A DNA stretch of 64,000 nucleotides from Colwellia demingiae (GTDB lineage Bacteria > Pseudomonadota > Gammaproteobacteria > Enterobacterales > Alteromonadaceae). The notes below the pieces were generated by a model that saw only the letters and a list, made by a program, of their open reading frames with translations, was not told the origin of the DNA and searched no databases. Shown here in pieces: positions 8,682-17,308 of this stretch. The stretch spans positions 405,615-469,614 of the forward strand of contig NZ_VOLT01000005.1 in assembly GCF_007954275.1 (NCBI RefSeq). Direction: 5' to 3'. Numbering within the stretch: the first letter of the stretch is position 1; each line of letters starts with the position of its first letter. The position numbers and the translations under genes were made by a program.

Positions 8682-8951
8682 CTAGCCTATCTCACTCTTA
8701 GTTTTCTCCAATAAGAGTGCTTTAATCTCTGCTATTTCACTCTCTAATTTATCAATTTGTGCACGACTAGCGGGTTCTCCGCCATCACCACTTTCACCAT
8801 GTTGCTCAGCACGAAACTGCTCATGCTCTTGGCTCATCACTTCTAATACCGTACCCACCATCATATTTAAAAAGATAAAGGCGGTTAAAAAGATAAAGGT
8901 TAAATAATAAATCCAGCTTAGTGGATGTACTGCCATTGTTTCGTACATGAC
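8682..8951 (-). pseudogene. C-terminal stump of a voltage-gated cation channel gene
   Basis: The frame encodes about 89 residues that align with the end of the complete channel at 14577-15371: VMYETMAVHPLSWIYYLTF against IQYETMEVYPYSLIFYLTF, then the last transmembrane helix S6 (TAFIFLNMMVG) and a C-terminal helix rich in E/K/L that would form the tetrameric coiled coil. Similarity stops at the valine codon 8949-8951. The voltage sensor, pore helix and selectivity filter are missing, so it cannot conduct. The break is the left edge of the accessory island. The stump and the full channel have opposite orientations. Confidence 0.85.
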
Positions 8952-9151
8952 ATATAAGTTATCTCCCTATAAAAAGTGTGACATTGGTGAGTGAGTGAGT
9001 GGCGGTACCTATAAATAATAGACTCATACAAAGACAGTGTTCAAAATAAACCCTGTCAACATATAATTCTGTGACAAAATAAAATTAAAAAAATGGTAAT
9101 AACCAAGAAAAAAAATTGTTGACAAAATATAGTTCACTTTTGCATTCATTC

Positions 9152-11874
9152 TTACCCCATAACAACATACGGAAAATATTTTCTCTCACGCTTTCTAAAA
9201 GCATCAGTTCCACCTTCAAGTGAAAGAAGTTGCTCTCGGTAATCCATATTCTCAATAGAGGTTTCACTAGAATTTGTTATCTTAGAGTCAGACATTGAAA
9301 GTATATGAATCAATTCTGAATCACCATTGACAACAAAATTAGCATTGTGAGTCGCAAAAATAATCTGTCTGTTCTTTTTAACTGTTTTCACCAGCTCAAC
9401 AAGATATTTTGCGATTAAGTTACTATCTAAATGAGCTTCAGGCTCATCAATAATTATTGGAGTATTCCCTAGCATTATCAAAGCTACAATAGCAGCAGTA
9501 CACCTTTGACCAAAAGAAGTGTTTTGAATGGGTCTACCATCGTAAAAAACATTTATATTTCCATACTTTTCAACATTAAAAAGCGCTAACTCAATGTCGA
9601 TTAATAATGTTTGAAAGTTGCTTTCTGATCCAAAGAAAGTTCTCAATGTAGAAGTCGTTACTCCATCACCTGCAACCTTTTCCAATAACGCCTCCTTTGA
9701 CTGGATCGCAGTAAAGTCAAAACCTTCAAAAGCTCTAGCAACATTATGACTCCGGATATTGTTCTCCTGAGTGTTTTCGTTCACTTCTTGGCAGATGTGT
9801 TTTATCAATTCGCTAAACATCAATTCCTTGTCCCAATCAAAAGTTAAATTAATTGTTTTAACCTCATCGCTCACATTTTCTAATTGGGAATTAACACTCG
9901 TTAATGATTGGGTAATCAGGGTTTTGTAATCATTAATATATTTTCTATCAATGCTATTGGATTCTATTTTTTCCTCTAACATTGCAATATATGCCTGTAA
10001 ATCAGGTAATTCTTGATTTAATCTAGATAGGGAATCTTGTGTATTGCTCACATCTATTAAGTTTTCTCTCGACAGTCCTTTACTAGCTAGATATTCATCG
10101 AGTGCTTCTCTTGATGACTCTAGTAAAGATATTGCCTCTTTTTCTTCAACCAGAGCCTCCTGAATATCCTCTGGCGACTCAACTTGTATCAATGTTTCTT
10201 CTAAGCTTTCTATCGCTGAAATATAACGGCTACCGAAAGAATTATTATCTTCATTATTTAGGTTAGTGGCCTTTGACTTTTGAATAAGTAATTTTAAGCT
10301 CTCAGCTAAATCACTTGTTAAGCTTTTCCACTTATTATTTATTTGTATTATGTTAGAGATCTTTGCAACTTTAAACGTTAACTCCGTATATTGGTCACTT
10401 TGATATGAAGCAACTATCTTCTGGTTTGCCTCTAATTCATTTTGCTTTCTTTTTAATGTTTGCTTGGCATCATATAGACTAATAATATCGGTACGACAAA
10501 CTGCTAGCATTTTCAAACAATTATCTGTTTTTTGGCGAATAGCTGTAATATCCTTGCCTGATTCAAGTTTCATTAATCGAGAAAATATAGCTTCGGAGAA
10601 AACTTTAGAACTAGTAGCAAATTGCTCTATTGAGTTTTGTCCCAAAAATTCAATTTGTTCTGCTGTTACACTAGAGTCGATACTGACATACTCTTCAAAA
10701 TCACCAGCATCCAACTCTATTTTATTAGCTTTAAAAAAATCATTCTCTCCTGGTTTAAATGACTCGTGAATAAGGTTTATGAGTGTACTTTTTCCAGAGC
10801 CTCTACCACCAATAATACAAGTTAAATAAGGGCTAAAATTAAAGCTGTGCTTCCCTGAAAAACAAAAAGTGTCACGATGATCTCCTGCTAAGATTGAAGT
10901 CTCATCTGGAAAAGAAAAACTTACATTGCTAATTTTAAGTGGTGGAGAAATGGGTTCGCTTTCATTTATTTGGACTCTTCCGTCGAACTCATACAATGCT
11001 TGCCTTAAACCTTCAAAGCTGCAATCAGCTTTAATCCAGCTAAAGCATTTACCTATACGATCTTTATTATCGGAGTCAGAAAATCGGTGAGCATCACTAC
11101 AATCCAGCAACCTATCATTAACATTAGATTGAGTTAAGCTCTCTCTCGCTTTAAAATAGTGAGGAATTTTTGCAGATGATATAAAAACCAAATCAGTTTT
11201 ATTGATAATATTCTTTTTATCAGCAATAGATTGATCATTCCATTTAATATCAGCCCACTCTGTTTTCCCTACGGCAGTTAAGAACTTCCCTTCAAAATAC
11301 GGCCTAGTAAGTATGTCCGTCAACTTATCAAAGTTTACACAGAAATTATTAAAGCCTTCTTGTAAAGCAGGCCCAAAATGAATTTTTTGTTCATCGGGAA
11401 CACTTGCAATGATCAACTCACCTAATTCACTTAAACTCTCTTTAGTCGGAAGAGCATTCCACTTTCCATTTCCCGCAACAGAATCATATTGGGGCATTAC
11501 CTGATAAGCCGTTGCAAGAGCGTTAAGAAACTGAGCTTGAATAACATCCACTGGAACTTCGTTCGAGAAAATAATATGGTAATTTATTTTACTCATATTA
11601 CTCTTACTACCACCAAATTTATCAACTCTCAGCTCAATAACAGGTAAAAAATCTCAATATTAGGAAAGCGGCCCTTAGCTTTTTCTTCTAAAACACGTCT
11701 ATATCCATCAATAAAAATATAATCATTGATCCCAATCACTTTAAATTCAGGAGGCAGACTTTCAATATTTGTAATAAACTTATCCCAGTCCCCTCCATAC
11801 TCGGAAACTAATGAATCTGGAGTATGCACATGTAGATCCCACTTAAACCAAGATGATCCTTTATAACTACTCAT
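9152..11874 (-). pseudogene. PHP-domain/SMC-like ATPase (TrlF type), frameshifted
   Basis: Two overlapping frames make one protein of about 907 residues. The first (11874-11629) has a PHP phosphoesterase start, WFKWDLHVHTPDS, with the metal-binding HxH. The second (to 9152) has Walker A GGRGSGKST, a long coiled coil (residues about 350-600), an ABC-like signature region (TSFGQRCTA), Walker B PIIIDEPEAHLD and a switch histidine in FATHNANF. The join is at a run of six T in the coding strand: one extra T restores IFLPVIELRVDKFGGSKSNMSKINYH. This architecture is seen in genes annotated TrlF-family ATPases, often in defence islands. The larger frame has its own ATG at 11596, so an ATPase without PHP could still be made. 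Confidence 0.8.
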
Positions 11875-12073
11875 AATACTTTTCCTTAAAATTAAATTGG
11901 TCTACATGCCACCATAAAACGTACTAACAAAACTCTTAACTTTTTCAGTTATCCTAGGCATTACCTTTTTACGTTGCAGTACAACTTGGAGCTTTTTCCA
12001 TTGTGGCGACGATATCTTCACGCAGTGGCTCAGTAAGCTTGATTAGACAGCAATACTGTTTTCTATGTCATTT

Positions 12074-12301
12074 TCAATCATTCGAGAGATCAATTTCGGG
12101 CATTAAATCAGCAGGTTGGCATTTTAGTGCCTTTGCTATTTTAAAAAGCTTATCAAGGGAGATGTTTACTTCCCCTCTATCGATACGGCCAATATAGCTT
12201 CTGTCAATATCTGTCAGCTTTGAAAGTGCATCTTGAGAAATATTATTTTCCCCTCTCTTAGCCCTTAATTTTTCTGCAAATTTTTGTATTAGGTCGCTCA
12301 T
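12074..12301 (-). CDS. XRE-family HTH repressor
   Basis: This 75-residue protein is almost entirely a Cro/C1-type helix-turn-helix (ISQDALSKLTDIDRSYIGRIDRGEVNISLDKLFKIA, split here as residues about 20-55). Size and sequence resemble the C proteins of restriction-modification systems. ATG at 12301 is preceded by GAGG at 8 bases. It is divergent from the winged-helix/helicase operon, and four tandem palindromic repeats lie between the two start regions. It probably represses both its own gene and the divergent operon. Between it and the PHP-ATPase is about 200 bases with no intact gene. Confidence 0.88.
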   Translation of the reverse strand: MSDLIQKFAEKLRAKRGENNISQDALSKLTDIDRSYIGRIDRGEVNISLDKLFKIAKALKCQPADLMPEIDLSND

Positions 12302-12343
12302 TGGATAAACCTCAGATCCAAATAAGCAACTATTTCATATTGC

Positions 12344-12400
12344 GGATTATAATATCACGGATTATAATCCGTTGGATTATAATCCGTTGGATTATAATCA
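12344..12400. promoter_or_regulatory. Four tandem 15-bp operator repeats with embedded -10 boxes
   Basis: Repeats start at 12344, 12359, 12374 and 12389. The two central copies are GGATTATAATCCGTT; the outer copies share GGATTATAAT and differ at the end. The core GGATTATAATCC is a perfect 12-bp palindrome and contains TATAAT on both strands. The array sits between the XRE start (12301) and the divergent operon start (12452). It is therefore likely the XRE binding array, covering promoters in both directions. Confidence 0.8.
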
Positions 12401-12451
12401 CACCCGGCCATCAATTTTACCCTTGGTCGGTTGTTTGATGCGGAGTTCTAT

Positions 12452-12973
12452 ATGAAATTAAATAACCTTGTTGCTCAAATTATTGCTGCACCTAACTTTG
12501 ATCACTTCTCTGCAATAGAGGTTCGATCTGCATATTTGGCTTTGAAATGTGATAACACCATTGACCCGAATGATGCGCGTCGTTTTGTTTATACCGAGCT
12601 TTTAAAGCTAGTAAAGAAAGGTTGATTAAAGAAGTCTGTTTCAAAGAAGAAAGAGATCACTTCGTTTATTAAAACTGAGATGTTTGACCCTGCCGCCCTC
12701 GCTGTAAACCCAGCAGTAGATATTGATCAAAAGAAAGAGTCTGATCTTGAGGTAACTAATAGCTTAAGTGAAACATTAGTCGATAGATTAAACCACTATA
12801 AAAACGAGCTACTGACAGGGCTTGGAGAGGTGGACGAATACAAACTTCTTTGCAACCAGTTTCCAGAACTGCACACTAAATTACAATCAAAATACAATGA
12901 AGTGCGAGAGAAAAACAGCAAACTCCTTGGCAGTATTAAAGCTGTTGAAAACCTTATCTCAATTAAGCATTAG
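12452..12973 (+). pseudogene. Winged-helix/coiled-coil protein, split by TGA
   Basis: Two same-frame segments, 12452-12625 (57 residues) and 12626-12973, are separated only by TGA at 12623-12625. Reading the TGA as Trp gives FVYTELLKLVKKGW followed by LKKSVSKKKEITSFIKT, a natural helix-wing pattern of a winged helix-turn-helix, then an acidic stretch and a coiled coil (residues about 110-170). The intact protein would have 173 residues. ATG 12452 has GGAG 6 bases upstream. If translation stops at TGA, the second part could restart at ATG 12680, but its ribosome site is weak. It is the first gene of the operon with the helicase. I do not recognise a named family. Confidence 0.65.
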
Positions 12974-12980
12974 GAATAAC

Positions 12981-14435
12981 ATGGAAAAACGTAAATGGCA
13001 GGCTGAGTGTATTAACTTAGCTCTAGATAAATATACCAGTGGTAATAAACACTTTTTGGCTTTAGCCACGCCTGGTGCAGGTAAAACTTTTATGGCTTCG
13101 GCACTTGGAAATGAAATAATCAAGCGTGAACTTGCTGATATTATTATTTGCTTTTCACCTTCCTCTGTCGTTTGCGAAGACTTTAGCGAAACTCTTGAAA
13201 GTGTAATCGGTGAGCGGTTTGACGGTCTTTTAGGTTCTAAAGGTCGTTCATTAACCTATCAGAGCATGAAATACCTTGATGAAGATTTTTGGATGTTGTT
13301 TCAAAAATATCGTGTGTTCGTTATTTTTGATGAGATTCATCATTGTTCAGGTTCTAACATTGAAAACGCCAACGCCTGGGGCGAAAAAATAATCCTCAAT
13401 ATTCGTGATAACGCTGAGTTCACTTTAGCTATGACGGGTACTCCTTGGCGCTCTGATACGGCTCCTATCGTGCTTTCTCACTATTCAAGCTTTACCAATA
13501 AAATTCGATGTGATTACGTCTACGGGCTTTCTAAGGCTATTAGAGATGGTGTTTGTAGAAAACCCCAGATCATTGTGATTGATAACGACAATATCTCGCT
13601 AACGGATAAAGGCGAAAGAAAATCATTTAGTTCCTTTAAGGAGCTATTAACCCAATCAGTATTTCCTTATCAGGACATCATCCAAAATGAACAGTTGTTA
13701 TTGCATACTATCAGACAAGCTAATGACAGATTGGACAAGCTACGTATTACAAATCCAACTGCCGGAGGGTTAATAGTTGCTAGCTCTGTTGAACATACGA
13801 CACAAATTGAAAAGCTAATGGCTGAGCACTTTAATGAAGCAGTTACAGTCATCACATATAGGGAAGATGAACCGACCAAACTCATTCATCACTATAGGCA
13901 ATCTAGCTCTAAATGGGTTGTATCGGTTGGGATGATTAGCGAGGGAACGAATATTCCACGCTTACAAGTTACTTGTCACCTAACTAGAATCAAAACAGAA
14001 ATGAATTTTAGACAATTACAAGGGCGTAATTTGCGTATAACCGATGCTCCAAATCAGGACGCTTTTCTATACATGCCTGCCGAGCCAAAACTTGTTGAAT
14101 ATGCTTTTCGAGTCGCTCAGGATATTCCCTTTGAGGCCGATGTCGTTAAATTTGAAAAAATGAGTACTCATTTTAAGGCAAAACAAAAGGATGATGATAC
14201 AAATGAAGGTCATATTGATAAAGTGCCTGAGGATAAGGTTAAAGGTTCATCAAATAAGAATATTAACATTGAAGAGGAAAGACTCGAACTTGGTGAATTT
14301 GAAGAGAGGGTTTACCCGCAGATCACGCCTACTAATGAAAAGAATCCGCTAACAAACACTTACGAAAGTATGATGAATATATTTGGTAGGTTCAAGCAAG
14401 AAACTCTTGAGCTTGGGTTAAGCACTCTGGAGTAA
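12981..14435 (+). CDS. SF2 DEAD/DEAH-box helicase
   Basis: The 484-residue protein carries SF2 helicase motifs: Q-like KWQAECINLAL, Walker A ATPGAGKT (30-36), DEIHH (117-121), TGTPWRSD, MISEGTNIPRL and motif VI QLQGRNLRI. Its core resembles the translocase part of Type III restriction enzymes, but no nuclease domain is obvious; the C-terminal 90 residues are charged and unassigned. The start at ATG 12981 follows the preceding stop by 7 bases with TAGGAA as ribosome site. A longer frame upstream overlaps the preceding gene and is not needed. It is part of the repressor-controlled operon and is likely a DNA or RNA translocase in a defence-type module. Confidence 0.85.
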   Translation: MEKRKWQAECINLALDKYTSGNKHFLALATPGAGKTFMASALGNEIIKRELADIIICFSPSSVVCEDFSETLESVIGERFDGLLGSKGRSLTYQSMKYLDEDFWMLFQKYRVFVIFDEIHHCSGSNIENANAWGEKIILNIRDNAEFTLAMTGTPWRSDTAPIVLSHYSSFTNKIRCDYVYGLSKAIRDGVCRKPQIIVIDNDNISLTDKGERKSFSSFKELLTQSVFPYQDIIQNEQLLLHTIRQANDRLDKLRITNPTAGGLIVASSVEHTTQIEKLMAEHFNEAVTVITYREDEPTKLIHHYRQSSSKWVVSVGMISEGTNIPRLQVTCHLTRIKTEMNFRQLQGRNLRITDAPNQDAFLYMPAEPKLVEYAFRVAQDIPFEADVVKFEKMSTHFKAKQKDDDTNEGHIDKVPEDKVKGSSNKNINIEEERLELGEFEERVYPQITPTNEKNPLTNTYESMMNIFGRFKQETLELGLSTLE

Positions 14436-14576
14436 TGACATAGCAACATAACATTTATTCAAATAGCGATGACAGACACAGACATTTTGAAAAATAATTA
14501 TAAGGAAATTATATGCTAATTGCGTATAATGCTGCCATTTTAAGCACACTCAATAGATATGTTGACAGAATAACCT

Positions 14577-15371
14577 ATGTACCAATCCATAAAAATGAAC
14601 CTGAATGCTCTCAAAAACAACAAGATTTTTGAGCTTATCGTTGTCTCCGTTATTATCATTTCCGCACTGGAAATCGGTGCCAAAACATTTCAATTAACAG
14701 ACAGTGCTGTTTCGCTTACTGAGATATTAGATGTTTTTATAACTGTTTTCTTTCTCTTTGAGCTAACTATTCGCTTTATTGGAGATGATGACAAACGTTC
14801 ATTCTTAAAAAAAGGTTGGAACGTCTTTGATACGCTTGTCGTAATGATAAGTCTTATACCCATAGATAATAGTGAAATGGCTCTTCTAGCTCGTCTTGTA
14901 CGTATATTTCGTGTATTACGAATGATATCCGTTGTACCTGAGTTGCGAATTTTAATTAACTCTCTCATAAAAGCCTTACCACAATTAGGCTATGTCGTTC
15001 TGTTGATGTTTATAATTTTCTATATATATGCGGCATTTGGAAGCTTCATGTTTAGTCAAATCAATCCAAAACTCTGGGGCGACATAGCGATATCAATGTT
15101 GACACTTTTCAGGGTTATGACATTCGAGGATTGGACTGATATTCAATACGAGACAATGGAAGTCTATCCTTATAGTTTGATATTTTATCTGACGTTTATC
15201 TTCTTTACTGCCTTTGCATTTTTAAATATGGTGATCGGTATCGTTGTTAATGTCATGGAAGAAGAGCACCAAGCAGCCAGAGCCGAAAAAGTTGAAAAGC
15301 AACCAACTCTTATTGAGCTTCAACAAGAATTGAAAGAAATAAAAGCCTTGCTTATGGCACAAAATAAGTAA
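14577..15371 (+). CDS. Voltage-gated cation channel, BacNav-like
   Basis: The 264-residue protein has six transmembrane segments and would act as a homotetramer in the inner membrane. The S4 voltage sensor is ARLVRIFRVLRMISVV with R106, R109, R112 and R115. The pore loop has the filter T182-F-E-D-W-T-D188. Sodium-selective relatives such as NavAb read TLESWSM, while engineered calcium-selective CavAb reads TLDDWSD; this protein has acids at three positions and is closer to the calcium pattern. The C-terminal helix (from about 245) would form a coiled-coil bundle. A TATAAT at 14525 could be its promoter. It forms the right edge of the accessory island and is a paralogue of the stump at 8682. 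Confidence 0.88.
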   Translation: MYQSIKMNLNALKNNKIFELIVVSVIIISALEIGAKTFQLTDSAVSLTEILDVFITVFFLFELTIRFIGDDDKRSFLKKGWNVFDTLVVMISLIPIDNSEMALLARLVRIFRVLRMISVVPELRILINSLIKALPQLGYVVLLMFIIFYIYAAFGSFMFSQINPKLWGDIAISMLTLFRVMTFEDWTDIQYETMEVYPYSLIFYLTFIFFTAFAFLNMVIGIVVNVMEEEHQAARAEKVEKQPTLIELQQELKEIKALLMAQNK

Positions 15372-15561
15372 TGATAAGCCGCTAAAAATGAGTATGTCGT
15401 AAAAATAATATTTATTCGTGTGTGAGTGAGGAGCTATATAAGACATGGCTTAGGTAAAATAACAAAAGCGTACACACTACCTGACAAAGAAAATCCTAAC
15501 TCATTTTTCTAAAATACGAGTTAAGTGGGGAGGTGCATAGTCTGATGTGTTTGAACCAACA

Positions 15562-15899
15562 TCATGGATATATTGGACCAGCCTTATTGCTATGCTGGAC
15601 CACAGCCGAAATAAACGAACGCATGATTTCGTAATCACCACCACCATGAAGCGTCATTTCACTTTCAGCATCTGTTGCTTCAATATGAGTTTGTTGATCA
15701 GATAAAAAATCATATATTTTCAAAGATGAGGTATCACCTTCGATCATACCTTTAGTACCAAAAATTCTCGTTTTTCTTTCTGTATAGTCAATAAATGCCG
15801 TCATAGTAAATGAAACAGTTTACCTCCTTCAAACTGCATATTAACAACTTGATTGTCAACGACATCATTATCTCAAAGGTAAACACAACGACCATACCC
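15562..15899 (-). pseudogene. Relic of a Gfo/Idh/MocA-type oxidoreductase
   Basis: On the minus strand the fragment reads GYGRCVYL-stop-DNDVVDNQVVNMQFEGGK, then after loss of one A, TVSFTMTAFIDYTERKTRIF, GTKGMIEGD and HGGGDYEIMRSF. This is the C-terminal domain of a Gfo/Idh/MocA sugar-type dehydrogenase with a stop, a frameshift and both ends missing. It cannot be functional. Confidence 0.75.
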
Positions 15900-16329
15900 A
15901 ACCCAACGTTTGATGATATTTTTATAAGTGAATTACGTTCTAAAAAGTTACATACCGAGGTTGTTACTTCTTCTCAAATATTTTTGCCAACTAGAACATA
16001 TTCTAAAGAAGATATGAGTGATATTATTGCAAAGAATAAATTCGACACAATCTTATACATTGTTGTAAATGGTGAAAATTCAAATAGCCAGGTTGTTAGT
16101 TATCTCACAAACTCTTCGGCGTAAGCATATTCTACTGGATAAACATCGAGTATAACTAAGCGCACCGCTTAGTTTTGCGCTTACTGTGGTACTCCCTTAT
16201 GATAAAGTCAGAATGTCAGGCTCAAGAGAATAGAAATAGATTACATTATTGGGGCAGAGCTTGAATTAATAACCGGTCTTTTCGAAAAAATACACTGTTC
16301 CTGTTGGTTAGCCGGTTGCTTAAACGCTA
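15900..16329. other. Stretch with no supported gene
   Basis: A plus-strand open frame of 104 codons (15810-16124) covers part of this stretch. Its first 30 codons run antisense to the oxidoreductase relic, and the rest shows no family I recognise. I regard it as probably not a gene. A hairpin with stem AACTAAGCG/CGCTTAGTT lies at 16154-16174. Confidence 0.5.
16154..16176. terminator. Terminator-like hairpin
   Basis: AACTAAGCG (16154-16162), loop CAC and CGCTTAGTT (16166-16174) form a perfect 9-bp stem, followed on the plus strand by TT. It may end transcription of the convergent HupE-like unit or a lost gene. Confidence 0.5.
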
Positions 16330-17304
16330 TTAAATCAACAGCCAAAAACGCTCTATAACCCAATAACCACTTAGGCCACCAATAGCATAAACCCCCAGAT
16401 TAAAACCTCTTTTAAAAAAGGTAAACTTTGAATTTATCATATACATCAGTAAAGATACTGCTGAAATAAACAAGAGCTGACCAATTTCAACCCCAAGATT
16501 AAAACTTACTAATGCGTTAAATTTATTTTCAGTAGGCAATCCATATTGATTTAATACTGAGGCAAAACCAAATCCATGAAGCAAGCCAAATAATGACGCG
16601 ATCGTAAAAGGATGTTTCCAACTGAATGTTTTCTTGTTGTTTTTTGTTATTTCAACAGATAAAAATAAAACACTTAAAGCGATTAAAAACTCTACAAAAC
16701 CTATAGGTAGGGATATCCATTGATAGCTGCTAGCAATAAGCGTAAGAGTATGCCCAGCAGTGAAGCCAGAGATCGCGAGAATTAAACGTTTCCCCCAACC
16801 TGTAATTATAAAAAGACATAAAATAAAAAGAAGATGATCAAATCCTTCCAAGATATGCTTTATGCCGGATACGATATACTCTTTGGAAATATCCTTTCCG
16901 TTGAGGACCTTGTCGACTTCGACTCTTTGAATACTGGGGTCGTTAAAGTGTTCTATTATATCGCCTTGAAGCGGCGTATAAGAAATAAGTGAAGTTAATG
17001 CTGGGTTATGTAAAGGATAGGTAATATCAATAACCAAGTTGTCATTGATGTTGTCACATTTATAAATAATAGCGCCTTGAAGGCGGTCTTGTTTTAGGAT
17101 TTTAGTTATAAGGCAGTTATCACCAGACAGAATGATATAAGGCTCATTACCTAGTTCAACAATGGGTGGTGTCTTCCATTTCAATAATATTTGAGTATAA
17201 CTTTTCGCCTCTAATTCGATATATAAAGGCCGAGCATCATGTGCAAACGAATAGTTCGAAAAAAACACAAGTAATAAAAGTGTACAGTTAGATAAAAATT
17301 TCAT
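16330..17304 (-). CDS. HupE/UreJ-2 family membrane protein
   Basis: A signal peptide (MKFLSNCTLLLLVFFSNYSFA) is followed by a periplasmic beta-rich region of about 130 residues and then about six transmembrane segments with HILEGFDHLLFIL, SGFTAGHTLTL and FGLLHGFGFA. These histidine motifs define the HupE/UreJ_2 group, whose founding members move nickel. ATG 17304 is preferred because it gives a clean signal peptide and lies 5 bases after the upstream PPIase stop; an in-frame ATG at 17334 would overlap that gene. Metal transport is inference. It is the last gene of a three-gene unit with a PPIase and a DUF3604 protein. Confidence 0.82.
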   Translation of the reverse strand: MKFLSNCTLLLLVFFSNYSFAHDARPLYIELEAKSYTQILLKWKTPPIVELGNEPYIILSGDNCLITKILKQDRLQGAIIYKCDNINDNLVIDITYPLHNPALTSLISYTPLQGDIIEHFNDPSIQRVEVDKVLNGKDISKEYIVSGIKHILEGFDHLLFILCLFIITGWGKRLILAISGFTAGHTLTLIASSYQWISLPIGFVEFLIALSVLFLSVEITKNNKKTFSWKHPFTIASLFGLLHGFGFASVLNQYGLPTENKFNALVSFNLGVEIGQLLFISAVSLLMYMINSKFTFFKRGFNLGVYAIGGLSGYWVIERFWLLI

Positions 17305-17308
17305 AAAC

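Noticed and set aside
8682..8951. Channel stump as a functional small membrane protein
   Set aside because: It keeps only S6 and the coiled coil and breaks off inside the alignment with its paralogue, so truncation explains it.
11629..11650. Programmed -1 frameshift in the PHP-ATPase gene
   Set aside because: The six-T run is not in the phase needed for a standard X XXY YYZ slip and no downstream stem-loop is clear; plain mutation is simpler.
12003..12197. Plus-strand open frame across the XRE gene
   Set aside because: It is antisense to a clear helix-turn-helix gene and has no features of its own.
12344..12400. GGATTATAATCC repeats as a plasmid or phage replication origin
   Set aside because: They lie exactly between a repressor gene and a divergent operon and contain promoter -10 boxes; no replication protein is present.
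12623..12625. TGA as a selenocysteine codon
   Set aside because: Trp fits the winged-helix pattern, no cysteine-type active site is expected and no SECIS-like hairpin is obvious just downstream.
15810..16124. Plus-strand open frame of 104 codons as a gene
   Set aside because: Its first third is antisense to a clear oxidoreductase relic, it has no recognisable family, and its neighbours are all scars.
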